From assembly GCA_040757595.1 (NCBI GenBank), contig JBFLWP010000010.1, positions 62,001 to 126,000 of the forward strand: a DNA stretch of 64,000 bases, given 5' to 3'. A program made the position numbers and the translations under genes. The notes beneath the pieces are model-generated. The model was given only the letters and a program-made list of their open reading frames with translations. It was not told where the DNA came from and did no database searches. The DNA is from Nitrospirota bacterium. GTDB taxonomy: Bacteria > Nitrospirota > Nitrospiria > Nitrospirales > Nitrospiraceae. This document shows, one piece after another, positions 41,570-50,611 of the stretch (its first letter is position 1; each line of letters opens with the position of its first letter).

Positions 41570-44002
41570 ATGAGAGGATCACAGCTATCCGTCCGACTGT
41601 TCATAGTCAGGATGGCCTTGGGGCTCGGCCTATGGTCCATGGGTGGACCCCACGTCACCTTGGCCCAGGTGCCCGTCGCTCCTGCCCATACGATCACGGG
41701 CGTGGTTCAAAATCAGGATCTGCGGCGCATTCCGCAGGTCATCGTCGAATTGCGCGATCAGGAGGGCTCGGTCGTGGCCGACACGGTCACGAACGATGCC
41801 GGCGAGTTCTCGATCGCCGCGCCGGCCGAGGGCACCTATTCGGTCAGCGCCGTCCAGGAAACCTACCGCAGCGAGTACATCATCCTGCGGATCGGGACCG
41901 AGAAGCCGGCACCCGTCACGTTGACCCTCTCGCTCACCCAGGAGATCGCGCTCGACATCGTGTCGCCCCTTCCGCCGATCCAGTACAAGGCTTCCAGCGA
42001 GACCTATTCGCTGAGCCGGAAGGAGATCGAGCAGTTGCCCAGGGGCAACAACAACGACGTGGACCAAGTCCTGGCCACGATCCCTGGGGCCGCGGTGAGC
42101 GCTCTCAAGCAGGTTCACATTCGTCAGGACCACGCCAATCTCCAATTTCGGATTGACGGCGTCCCGATTCCGGACACGGTCTCGACGACGTTCGCCGACG
42201 TGATCACGCCCAGAGCCTGGGAACGGGCAGACATCATTTTGGGCGGCATGGAAGCGCAATACGGGAACCGGACCGCCGCGCTCATTGACATCACGAGTAA
42301 GAGCGGGACGAAGCCGGGCTTTGGTTCGTTCCAGATGTTCGGGGGGGCGAACCAGACTGTCAATCCGTCGTTCGAGTATGGCGGGACCGTCGGGGAGAAG
42401 TTCCGCTACTACGTCCTGAACAGCTATACCTCGACGAACCGCGGCATCGACCCCCCGACGCTCGGCAGGTCCTGGTTCAACAACCAGAGCGAACGGAACC
42501 AGACCTATCTGCGCGGCGACTATCAGCACGACAATCGGAACAACTTTTCCTGGCTCTTCTTGAACTCGGTCGCCAAGTACCAAATTCCCACGATACCTGG
42601 CCAGACTGCCAACGCCACGACGCTCGCGCTGATCCAGGCGCAATATCCGGGGTTCACGCCGGCGTCCTCGCAGTACATCGGCGAGTTCCAGCGGGAGAAC
42701 AATCAGTACGGGCACATGGTCTGGCGCCACGACGTGAACGCCAGCCAGTTCTTCAGCCTGGCCGCCTATTTCCGCCAGACCCGCGCGACCTTCGTCACGG
42801 ACCCGTTGAATGTGCTGAGTTACGTCCGAGATGAAGCGGAGCCCTTTTCCGCCGGCAGCCAGGATCGAGAGGCCTACTCGGCCGGCGTGCGCTTGGACTA
42901 TACGAACCGGCTGAACAGCCAGCACTTGCTCAAGTACGGGTTCCAGATCGACCGGACCCAGGCGGTCAACAAGACGCGCCTCTTCGCCTTCGCGCGAGAC
43001 GGGATGGGCAATCCCACCGGACCGGTCATCGGGATCAACGGTGACCGCCGGTTGATCGGATGGCGTGAGGAGCTCTGGCTTCAGGATCAATACACCCCTA
43101 CCGAGAAATTGACCTTTAACGTCGGCCTACGGTATGACTACATCCAGGCGTTGACAGACTCCTGGCAGATCAGTCCCAGGGTCGGGGTCACCTACAAGGC
43201 GAACCAGGAGAACGTCTTCCACGCCTACTACGGCCGGCTCTTTACCCCCCCGAACCTGGAATCCGTGGCGTTTCTGGTGCCACGCACGGTTGGCACGACC
43301 GCGGAGCCGGAAAACCTGACCAACAATGCGCCGAAGCCGGAACGGGCGCATTATTTCGAGGCCGGGTGGTATCATGCGTTCGGCCAGTTGGCCACCTTGC
43401 AGATCGTGGGATACTACAAGCTGAACGAAAACATGTCGGATGCCGGCCAGTTCGGCACCACCCCGCTGCTGAACTACTTCGCGTTCAACTATGGATGGCA
43501 GCGGGGCGTTGACGGGATCCTGAAGGTCAACTTCACGGAGAACCTGACGGGACGGGCCAACCTGGCCTGGGGGCAATCCAAGGGGTACGGACTCCAGTCC
43601 GGTCATTTCCTCCTCGAACAGGGGGAGATCAACGACGTCAACAGGCCCGGCGGGGTCTTTACGGACCACATGCAGACGATCACGAGTTCGGCGCTCCTGA
43701 CCTATCGTTTTCTGGAGCGGAACACGGTCTCCGGCCAAATGCTTTATGGGTCGGGTCTTCGCACGGCGGTGCCGGGGGGACAGACGAACTCGACGCACAT
43801 GCCGACGTACACGATCTATAACGCGTCGTTCACCCACGAGATTCCCGTCGCCAAGACCCAGAAGTTCCTGTTGGGCTTTGACGTCATCAACCTGTTCGAT
43901 CAAGGGTACTTCTACAATTCTGGAGAGGGCAGTATCGGGCTGGGGGTCGCCCATGCCGGGATGCCCCGGTCGTTCTTCTTCCGCGGCCAGTGGTTCTTCT
44001 AG
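41570..44002 (+). CDS. TonB-dependent outer-membrane receptor
   Basis: 810 residues. Signal peptide ending ...VTLAQ (~residue 33). A CarboxypepD_reg-like Ig domain follows (ITGVVQNQDLRRIPQVIVEL), then a plug (~120-240; LPRGNNNDVDQVLATIPGAA, IRIDGVPI-like segment) and a beta-barrel ending in Phe (FFFRGQWFF). ATG 41570 follows GGAGGGGAGG. It imports a metal complex or other ligand; the upstream Fur-family regulator and His-rich protein suggest metal. The palindrome of 40691 is not repeated upstream of this gene, so control could be by read-through. Confidence 0.9.
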   Translation: MRGSQLSVRLFIVRMALGLGLWSMGGPHVTLAQVPVAPAHTITGVVQNQDLRRIPQVIVELRDQEGSVVADTVTNDAGEFSIAAPAEGTYSVSAVQETYRSEYIILRIGTEKPAPVTLTLSLTQEIALDIVSPLPPIQYKASSETYSLSRKEIEQLPRGNNNDVDQVLATIPGAAVSALKQVHIRQDHANLQFRIDGVPIPDTVSTTFADVITPRAWERADIILGGMEAQYGNRTAALIDITSKSGTKPGFGSFQMFGGANQTVNPSFEYGGTVGEKFRYYVLNSYTSTNRGIDPPTLGRSWFNNQSERNQTYLRGDYQHDNRNNFSWLFLNSVAKYQIPTIPGQTANATTLALIQAQYPGFTPASSQYIGEFQRENNQYGHMVWRHDVNASQFFSLAAYFRQTRATFVTDPLNVLSYVRDEAEPFSAGSQDREAYSAGVRLDYTNRLNSQHLLKYGFQIDRTQAVNKTRLFAFARDGMGNPTGPVIGINGDRRLIGWREELWLQDQYTPTEKLTFNVGLRYDYIQALTDSWQISPRVGVTYKANQENVFHAYYGRLFTPPNLESVAFLVPRTVGTTAEPENLTNNAPKPERAHYFEAGWYHAFGQLATLQIVGYYKLNENMSDAGQFGTTPLLNYFAFNYGWQRGVDGILKVNFTENLTGRANLAWGQSKGYGLQSGHFLLEQGEINDVNRPGGVFTDHMQTITSSALLTYRFLERNTVSGQMLYGSGLRTAVPGGQTNSTHMPTYTIYNASFTHEIPVAKTQKFLLGFDVINLFDQGYFYNSGEGSIGLGVAHAGMPRSFFFRGQWFF

Positions 44003-44015
44003 TGAGGGGAGGCGC

Positions 44016-44459
44016 ATGCGAAGACTGCTCGGATTCATACCGCTCATCGGCGTGATGGTGCTCTTGTGGCCGGCCTGCAGCGGTGCCGCACAGGGGGACG
44101 AGGCCACCCATCAGTCGGACCATGCGGCGGACGCTCCGGACGTCATCCTCCCGGACGTCCACGTCCACGGGGTCCCGCTGAACAGGGACCGGCAGTTGGG
44201 GCCGGTGGCCACCTACACGCCCTGGCCTGCCGTTCCGTCTTCGCTCGACGGCCAGCCCCTGGACGACTGGATGAAGGCCAGGATGCTGGTATCCAAGAAT
44301 GCGCAGGTGACGGTCGTCGTGCTGGAGCCGGCGAAGCACCGGGAGCTGACCATCGCCGGCCTCCAGGCGCTCAACCAGTGGCAGTTCGAGCCGCAATTGA
44401 AGGGAGACGAGCCGGTTGACGGGGAACTGACCGTGCGCATCCACTTTCGGACTCGATAA
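44016..44459 (+). CDS. TonB C-terminal-domain-like exported protein
   Basis: 147 residues with an N-terminal hydrophobic segment (LLGFIPLIGVMVLLWPACSG). The last ~60 residues end with LNQWQFEPQLKGDEP and GELTVRIHFRTR, the conserved end of TonB-family energy-transducer C-terminal domains. A His/Asp-rich stretch (DEATHQSDHAADAP, DVHVHGVPL) follows the signal. No ExbB/ExbD partner is nearby. Likely works with the receptor 14 bp upstream. Confidence 0.7.
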   Translation: MRRLLGFIPLIGVMVLLWPACSGAAQGDEATHQSDHAADAPDVILPDVHVHGVPLNRDRQLGPVATYTPWPAVPSSLDGQPLDDWMKARMLVSKNAQVTVVVLEPAKHRELTIAGLQALNQWQFEPQLKGDEPVDGELTVRIHFRTR

Positions 44460-44488
44460 CGGCGCGGGCCAAGGGCAGGGGGCTCACA

Positions 44489-45058
44489 CTGGACTGGGAT
44501 ACGACGTTCTTCCTGACGATCAACGGCTTGGCTGAGCGATCGGCCGGAGCGGACTGGATCATGCTGGCGCTCGGCTGGACCACAAGCCTGGCTGTGCCGG
44601 GCGCTCTGGCCTTCAGCTATTGGCTCTGGCTGAATCGCCGGGAGGCGCTGATCGGGGGCGTGACGCTGACCGTGCTGGTCGTGCTCGGGGACCTGCTCGG
44701 GGCCCAACTCAAGCATCTGGTCGGTCGCGTCCGGCCTTGCCACGTGCTGACCGGCATCCATCAACTGACCGGCTGTGGCGGGACCTTCAGTTTTCCTTCC
44801 AACCACGCGCTCAACGTCGCCACCGTCGCCGCGTTCTTCCAAGTCCTGTATCCGGCAACCGGGTGGGTGACCTGGCCGGTCGTGGTCCTGGCCGGGTTCT
44901 CGCGGGTCTACGTCGGAGCCCACTACGCGACTGACGTGCTGGGCGGCTGGCTCATCGGGGCCGCGCTGGGAGCGGGGGCGGCGCTCTGGCTGACCCGCTG
45001 GCCGGCCTTCCGACCGTTCCAGTCCGGGCTAACAGGATCGGGCCGGTCTCTACGGTAA
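44489..45058 (+). CDS. PAP2 family phosphatase
   Basis: About 189 residues, polytopic. The three acid-phosphatase motifs are present: KHLVGRVRP, FSFPSNHALN and SRVYVGAHYATDVLGG. Substrate is probably undecaprenyl pyrophosphate or a lipid phosphate. The family-typical N terminus LDWDTTFFLTINGLAERS begins upstream of the first standard start (TTG 44528). A CTG at 44489 with AGGGGG six bases ahead may be the true start. Convergent 9-bp overlap with the methyltransferase. Confidence 0.8.
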   Translation: MDWDTTFFLTINGLAERSAGADWIMLALGWTTSLAVPGALAFSYWLWLNRREALIGGVTLTVLVVLGDLLGAQLKHLVGRVRPCHVLTGIHQLTGCGGTFSFPSNHALNVATVAAFFQVLYPATGWVTWPVVVLAGFSRVYVGAHYATDVLGGWLIGAALGAGAALWLTRWPAFRPFQSGLTGSGRSLR

Positions 45059-45778
45059 CAGCTCGAATTCCAGGAAATATTGGCGGGGCAGGAAGGCGTG
45101 CTCGCGGACCAGACGGTAGCCGGCCTGGCCCATCTCCCGAACCACGGTCTCCCGCGGCACCAAGTGCTGTTTGGGAAAGCCCACGTCGCCCGACCGTTCG
45201 TCATGGTAGAAGTCGAGGATCGCGACTCTCCCGCCCTTCCTGAGCGCAGCTTTGACGTTGGCGAAATAAGCCGGCCGGCGGTCCAGGTGGTGATAGACGT
45301 TGCAGAGGAAGACCAGGTCCACGGACTCGGCCGGCAGCTTCGGGTCGTCCGGCCGGGCCAGGACGAACTCGGCCGAGTAGGGGACGTGCAGGTGGACAAG
45401 ACTGTCCTTGACGTAGGCGAGCATCTCCGGCTCGACGTCGATCGCATAGACCTTGCCGGTCTCGGTCACGGCCTCCACGAACCGGCGGGTGAAGTAGCCG
45501 GAGCCGGACCCCAGGTCGGCCACGGCCATCCCCGGCCTGAGCGCCAGCGCCTTGATGACCTGGGACGGCTTCTGGTCCTTGTCCCGCTCCGCACGGTCGA
45601 GGTGCTCCAGGTAGGCCTTGAGGTCTGAAGGGTTGCGATGACGCCCCTGACCCTCGTGCCCCTGGCCGTGCTGCGCGGTGGCGACGGAGATGGGTCCGCC
45701 GACCGCGGCCGTCAGCAGGAGCCCGATGGCCAGGATGAGCGGCGGGCCGGCGATCCGGCCTGGCAGGCGTCGGCTCAC
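45050..45778 (-). CDS. Exported class I SAM-dependent methyltransferase
   Basis: 242 residues with a Sec signal peptide (hydrophobic residues ~12-28, VATAQ cleavage site near 36) followed by a His/Gly-rich linker and a methyltransferase domain: VADLGSGSGYFTRRFVEA (motif I), YAIDVEPEML, LVFLCNVYHHLDRR and GGRVAILDFYHDER. SAM enzymes are normally cytosolic, so the export signal is unusual, although this exported family does occur in proteobacteria. GTGA overlap with ftsH implies co-translation. Confidence 0.8.
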   Translation of the reverse strand: MSRRLPGRIAGPPLILAIGLLLTAAVGGPISVATAQHGQGHEGQGRHRNPSDLKAYLEHLDRAERDKDQKPSQVIKALALRPGMAVADLGSGSGYFTRRFVEAVTETGKVYAIDVEPEMLAYVKDSLVHLHVPYSAEFVLARPDDPKLPAESVDLVFLCNVYHHLDRRPAYFANVKAALRKGGRVAILDFYHDERSGDVGFPKQHLVPRETVVREMGQAGYRLVREHAFLPRQYFLEFELLP

Positions 45779-47604
45779 GATCGGTCTCCCGTTGCCCTGG
45801 CGGCGGAGGCGGCCAGGATCGCCTTCAGCTCCTCGCCCGAGATGGTCTCCTTGCCGAGCAGCACCGTGGCCGCCTCCTTGAGGACGCGCTCCTGCCGGGA
45901 CAGCAGCGTCTTGACGCGCGCGTACTGCTCGTCGATGATCCGGCGCACTTCGCAGTCGATTTCGCGTGCCGTCTCCTCGCTGTAGTCGCCGGGACCTTCC
46001 GGCTGGCCGGTCTGGATGAAGAGAGGCTGGCGGTCCCGCTCGAAGCTGATCTGCCCTAGCTTGTCGCTCATGCCGTAGGCCTTCACCATGCTCTTGGCGA
46101 TGTCGGTCGCCTTGAGCAGGTCGTCCTGCGCGCCGGTCGAGACCTCCCGGTAGACGATCTCCTCCGCCACGCGCCCCCCCAGCAGCACGGCGATCTTGTT
46201 TTCCAGCTCCGACTTAGTCATCAGGAACCGGTCCTCGGTCGGGAGCTGGATCGTGTAGCCGAGCGCGGCGATCCCGCGCGGGATGATCGAGATCTTCTGC
46301 ACCGTGTCGGCGCCCGGGATGGAGAGGGCGACCATGGCGTGGCCGATCTCGTGGTGGGCGACCCGCTCCTTTTCCTTCGGGTTCAGGACCCGGTTCTTCT
46401 TCTCCAGCCCGGCGATGACCCGCTCGACCGCCTCCTGCAGCTCCGCCAGGCCGACTTGGTCCTTGCCGCGCCGCACCGCGAGCAGCGCCCCCTCGTTGAT
46501 CACGTTCGCCAGGTCGGCGCCGACGAAGCCCGGGGTGATGGCGGCAATGACCTCCAGATCGGCCTCGGAGGCCAGCGAGACTCCGCGTGCGTGCACCTTC
46601 AGGATCGCCAGCCGGCCGGCCTTGTCCGGCCGGTCCACGAGCACGTGCCGGTCGAACCGGCCGGCGCGGAGCAGGGCCGGATCCAGGATCTCCGGCCGGT
46701 TCGTGGCGGCCATGAGGATCACGCCGGCCCGCGGGTCGAACCCGTCCATCTCGACCAGCAGTTGGTTCAGGGTCTGTTCCCGCTCCTCGTGGGCCATGGG
46801 CCCGATGCCGCGGGCCTTGCCGAGCGCGTCCAGCTCGTCAATGAAGATGATGCAGGGGGCCTTCTCCTTGGCCTGAACGAACAGGTCGCGCACGCGCGCC
46901 GCGCCCACCCCGACGAACATCTCGACGAACTCGGACCCGCTGATCGAGAAGAACGGAACGCCCGCCTCGCCGGCCACGGCTCGGGCGAGCAGGGTCTTGC
47001 CCGTGCCGGGCGGGCCGACGAGGAGAATGCCTTTCGGGATCTTTCCTCCCAGCCGGCCGAACTTCTCGGGGGTCTTCAGGAACTCGATGACTTCCTGGAG
47101 CTCCTCCTTCGCCTCGTCCACGCCGGCCACGTCCGCGAAGCTGACCTTGACCTCCTTCTCCATGTAGATTTTGGCCTTGCTCCGGCCGACCGTCATGAAG
47201 CCGCCCTGGCCCTGGCCCATGCGGCGCAGGAGAAAGAGCCAGACGGCGAAGAACAGCGCGATCGGGACGATCCAGGACAGGATGTCACGGAGGAAGGTGC
47301 TCTCGACGACGCCGGTCACTTTGACGTGGCGGGCCTCCAGCTCCCGGATCAGGTCAGGATCCTCCACGCGCACCGTGTCGAAGACCCGGCCCTCCTTGGA
47401 GTCAGCCGGCTTCATACGGCCGTGGATGACGCTGCTCGAGACGGCGACCTCCTCGACCTTGTCCGCCGCGACCGCGGCCTTGAACTCGCTGTAGGGGATC
47501 TCGGTCGGGTTGAAATAGGGGGCCACGAAGATCTGGAAGAGCATCAGGGCCCAGAGGGCGATGAAGACGTACCAGATGGAGAACTGTTTCTGCTTGGGGT
47601 CCAT
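45775..47604 (-). CDS. ftsH: ATP-dependent zinc metalloprotease FtsH
   Basis: 609 residues. Two membrane segments (~10-28 and ~108-126) flank a periplasmic domain. AAA+ domain: GPPGTGKT (Walker A), [11 protein letters not shown] (Walker B), [20 protein letters not shown] (SRH). Protease zinc site is HHEIGHA, where HExxH has Ile rather than the usual Ala. It degrades membrane and regulatory proteins. ATG 47604 ([13 protein letters not shown]) is chosen; upstream frame is an inverted repeat. Unusually coupled to an exported methyltransferase downstream. Confidence 0.95.
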   Translation of the reverse strand: MDPKQKQFSIWYVFIALWALMLFQIFVAPYFNPTEIPYSEFKAAVAADKVEEVAVSSSVIHGRMKPADSKEGRVFDTVRVEDPDLIRELEARHVKVTGVVESTFLRDILSWIVPIALFFAVWLFLLRRMGQGQGGFMTVGRSKAKIYMEKEVKVSFADVAGVDEAKEELQEVIEFLKTPEKFGRLGGKIPKGILLVGPPGTGKTLLARAVAGEAGVPFFSISGSEFVEMFVGVGAARVRDLFVQAKEKAPCIIFIDELDALGKARGIGPMAHEEREQTLNQLLVEMDGFDPRAGVILMAATNRPEILDPALLRAGRFDRHVLVDRPDKAGRLAILKVHARGVSLASEADLEVIAAITPGFVGADLANVINEGALLAVRRGKDQVGLAELQEAVERVIAGLEKKNRVLNPKEKERVAHHEIGHAMVALSIPGADTVQKISIIPRGIAALGYTIQLPTEDRFLMTKSELENKIAVLLGGRVAEEIVYREVSTGAQDDLLKATDIAKSMVKAYGMSDKLGQISFERDRQPLFIQTGQPEGPGDYSEETAREIDCEVRRIIDEQYARVKTLLSRQERVLKEAATVLLGKETISGEELKAILAASAARATGDRS

Positions 47605-47616
47605 GGTTTTAAGAAA

Positions 47617-47700
47617 CGGTGACGCGTGACGAGTGACAAGCGCGGAGAATGATCCGGGCGGTCCTGGCCTCGTCACCTGTCACGTGTCACCCGTCACGGT
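47617..47700. repeat. Gene-boundary inverted repeat, GTGACGCGTGACGAG-type units
   Basis: ACGGTGACGCGTGACGAGTG on the left; CTCGTCACCTGTCACGTGTC with ACCCGTCACGGT on the right, ~30 bp between arms. It covers the ftsH leader and the last two codons of the exported protein gene. Confidence 0.75.
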
Positions 47701-48605
47701 TGACTGCGCGGCCTCAGCCGTTCCGAGAGCACTGGATAGGTCGCCTCGCCCATGCCGAAGTTGCCGGCGGCTCCGTCGGCTGCGATGACCCGGAGTTCGA
47801 CCCCGTTGGGAGCCTCAGCCGGCGTGGGCACGAAGAACGGGGCCTCGAAGCTGCTCCGCTCGCCCGAATAGAACATCTGCAGCCGCTCGACCACGCGCTC
47901 GCCGATCAGGACGTCGGCGTAGATCTGGACTTTGCGTGAGTCCCAGTCCCCGTGGGGGCGGAGCGGGGCTCCGGAGAGCGTGCGCACCGAGGCCCGCAGG
48001 GTCACGTCCTCCTTTGCAATCAGGGATTCGCCCGGCGCCGGGTGCTCGATCTGGACGATGAAGCCGTAGAGGTGCAGGACGACACCGTCGTTCGTCAGGT
48101 CCTGCCCGGGGATCAGCAGCACGGTCTTGCTGGCCCGCTGGATCGCGCCGGGAAAGGCCAGGGGCCCTTGCGCGGTGATCTCGACGAGGGTGGGCCGCTC
48201 CAGTTCAAGGGTCGCGCGGAAGGAGGCGGAAGGTCGAGAGGAATAGTGGGGCTCCTCCATGAGGCGCGGCGTCCGCATGATCTGGTTCTGGTCGCCGGTT
48301 TCCCCATGCTGGAGCCCGGAGGCCAGCAGACGGCCGGTGGCCACGTCGGTGATCGTCACGCGGGCGCCGCCCACCGCGTCGCCCAGGACCATCGCCCCGT
48401 GCGCCACCACGCGCACCATCACGTCCGTGGCAACGGGACCGGCAGTCGGCTCGGGAACCGGCGGGACGTTCGGGTGGTGGGGGCGGACCGGCTCGGCGGC
48501 CCAGGCGGGGATGGCGGAGCACAGCAGGAGCAGCCACGCAACGGACCAGACCGGCAACGCTGCAGCATCCCAAGCGATCATGTTCGCCGCTCGAGCGCGG
48601 GTCAT
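47694..48605 (-). CDS. Exported protein of unknown function
   Basis: 303 residues, starting with an ATGA overlap with metG (ATG 48605; ATG 48581 possible). Signal peptide with hydrophobic core VAWLLLLCSAIPAWAAEP. The mature part is beta-rich: a possible Ig-like or carboxypeptidase-regulatory-like segment (GGARVTITDVATGRLLASG) and a second beta domain near 195-295. No catalytic motif is seen. Family not recognised. Confidence 0.6.
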   Translation of the reverse strand: MTRARAANMIAWDAAALPVWSVAWLLLLCSAIPAWAAEPVRPHHPNVPPVPEPTAGPVATDVMVRVVAHGAMVLGDAVGGARVTITDVATGRLLASGLQHGETGDQNQIMRTPRLMEEPHYSSRPSASFRATLELERPTLVEITAQGPLAFPGAIQRASKTVLLIPGQDLTNDGVVLHLYGFIVQIEHPAPGESLIAKEDVTLRASVRTLSGAPLRPHGDWDSRKVQIYADVLIGERVVERLQMFYSGERSSFEAPFFVPTPAEAPNGVELRVIAADGAAGNFGMGEATYPVLSERLRPRSQP

Positions 48606-50560
48606 TTCACCTTCGTGCCCGGATCCACGTCTTCCAGGATCGTGACCAGGCCGGCGACCTCCTTGTCGCCCGCCGCCAGGACCATGCCCTGCGATTCCAC
48701 GCCCATCAATTTGGCGGGCTTGAGGTTGGCCACGATGACGATCGTCTTGCCGATGAGCGTGTCCGGCTCGTACCTCTTGCCGATGCCGGCCACGATCTGA
48801 CGCTGCTCCCCTCCCAGGTCCACCTGGAGCTTGAGCAGCTTCTCGGATTTGGGCACCCGCTCGGCGCTGAGCACCTTGGCCGCCTTGAGCTGAATTTTCT
48901 GGAATTCCTCGATCGTGATCTGGGCGGGAGCTTGACTGCTCGGAGCGGCCGTGCCCGGTTGCTGGATGGTTAGATTCTCACTCACGCGTACATCTCCTTG
49001 TGACTTGGTCGTGTCAATCCTTGGGAAGAGCGGGGCACCCTTGAGTATCTCCACGCCAGGGACAAGCGCATCCTTCTCAAGTTTCCTGCCTTTAAGACGA
49101 GGGTTCAGGCCCAGTTGTCGAGCCACCTCTACGGCTGTTTGCGGCATGAATGGGTAGAGGACTGGAACAAGAGACTCGATCGCCTGTGCCACACGATATA
49201 ACACGTTGTGCAGTCGGCCCCTGTCCTCCGCCTTTTTGGCCAGCACCCAGGGGGCCGTCTTGTCAATGTACTGGTCGCACCGCTGGATTAACTCCCAGAT
49301 CGCCTCAAGCGCCCGATTGAAGCGAAGGTCTCGTATGTCGCTCATCGCCAAAGCGGTTAATTCCCCAGTTTTCTTAGCCAATTGGGTGTCCAAGTCTCCT
49401 TGGATTGCGTTCGTCGAAGGCGGGACCTTGCCGTTGGCAAACCGCTCAATCATGGTGAGGGTACGGCTCAAGAGGTTGCCGAGACCGTCGGCCAGTTCGC
49501 TGTTGATGCGTCCGATCATGGCCCGACGCGAAAAATCTCCGTCCTGTCCGAACGGGATCTCGCGCATGAGAAAATATCGGAAGGCATCGGCGCCGAACTC
49601 ATCGATGATGACGTTCGGATCGACGACATTTCCACGGCTCTTGGACATCTTCTCGCCGTTCACGGTCCACCAGCCGTGGGCGAAGATGGTCTGGGGCAGC
49701 GGGAGTCCGAGCGCCATCAGCATCGTGGACCAGTAGACCGCGTGGGTGGTGAGGATGTCCTTCCCGACCAGATGGATCGTGGCGGGCCAGAAACGCGAGC
49801 CGTTCCCCTCCTTGACCAGGTACTCCAGCGCCGAAATGTAATTCACCAGGGCATCGAACCAGACGTAGGTCACGTAGTTTGGATCAAAGGGCAGTTCGAT
49901 GCCCCAGGACAGACGAGACTTAGGGCGCGAAATGGACAGATCTTCCAAGCGCCGCTTCTCAAGAAAGCTAAATACTTCGTTGAAGCGCGACGGTGGCCGG
50001 ATGAAGGCTGTCGGAGTCTCAGCCAATCCAGGGTGATCCTTCATATGGCGGAGAAGGTCATTCTGGAACTCGCTCATCCGGAAAAAGTAGTTGCGCTCGC
50101 TGAGTCGCTCAACCGGCCGCTTGCAGTCCGGGCAGAGCCCCTCGATCACGTCTTTTTCGGTCCAGAACCGCTCGTCGAACGTGCAATACCACCCGGTATA
50201 GTCAGCCTTGTAGATCAATCGCTTATCGAATAGTTCTTGAAGTTTACTCTGAACAACGGTCTTGTGCTGTCGGTCGGTCGTGCGGATGAACGCGTCGTAA
50301 GATATGTCTAGCCGTTTCCAGAGTTCCTTGAAGCGCAGCACCATGCCGTCGCAGTACAATTGCGGGTCAATGCCGGCCTTGGCCGCTGCCTGTTGCACCT
50401 TCTGCCCATGCTCGTCCACGCCTGTCAGAAAAAAGACCTCGGAGGTCGAGAACTGGCTATAGTAGCGCGCGAGCACGTCGGCCGCGATGGTCGTGTAGGC
50501 GTGGCCGATGTGCGGCACGTCGTTGACGTAGTAGATGGGCGTCGTGATGTATGTTCCCAT
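48602..50560 (-). CDS. metG: Methionyl-tRNA synthetase
   Basis: 652 residues, class Ia. PIYYVNDVPHIGHAYTTI carries the HIGH-type motif and WWTVNGEKMSKSRGNVVD the KMSKS loop. The zinc knuckle is partly lost: YCTFDERFWTE has one Cys where CxxC is expected, while LCPDC is intact. The C-terminal ~105 residues are the EMAP-II-like tRNA-binding domain (ITIEEFQKIQLKAAKVL, LMGVESQGMVLAAGD), which also dimerises the enzyme. Downstream of holB in the same operon. Confidence 0.95.
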   Translation of the reverse strand: MGTYITTPIYYVNDVPHIGHAYTTIAADVLARYYSQFSTSEVFFLTGVDEHGQKVQQAAAKAGIDPQLYCDGMVLRFKELWKRLDISYDAFIRTTDRQHKTVVQSKLQELFDKRLIYKADYTGWYCTFDERFWTEKDVIEGLCPDCKRPVERLSERNYFFRMSEFQNDLLRHMKDHPGLAETPTAFIRPPSRFNEVFSFLEKRRLEDLSISRPKSRLSWGIELPFDPNYVTYVWFDALVNYISALEYLVKEGNGSRFWPATIHLVGKDILTTHAVYWSTMLMALGLPLPQTIFAHGWWTVNGEKMSKSRGNVVDPNVIIDEFGADAFRYFLMREIPFGQDGDFSRRAMIGRINSELADGLGNLLSRTLTMIERFANGKVPPSTNAIQGDLDTQLAKKTGELTALAMSDIRDLRFNRALEAIWELIQRCDQYIDKTAPWVLAKKAEDRGRLHNVLYRVAQAIESLVPVLYPFMPQTAVEVARQLGLNPRLKGRKLEKDALVPGVEILKGAPLFPRIDTTKSQGDVRVSENLTIQQPGTAAPSSQAPAQITIEEFQKIQLKAAKVLSAERVPKSEKLLKLQVDLGGEQRQIVAGIGKRYEPDTLIGKTIVIVANLKPAKLMGVESQGMVLAAGDKEVAGLVTILEDVDPGTKVK

Positions 50561-50611
50561 AGCACGCTAAAGATAGCAGGTCACAGGCTGACAATACCAG
50601 GGGAACGGGAT

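Noticed and set aside
41630-43090. 486-codon open frame antisense to the TonB receptor
   Set aside because: No start context, biased composition, and the opposite strand encodes a complete receptor.
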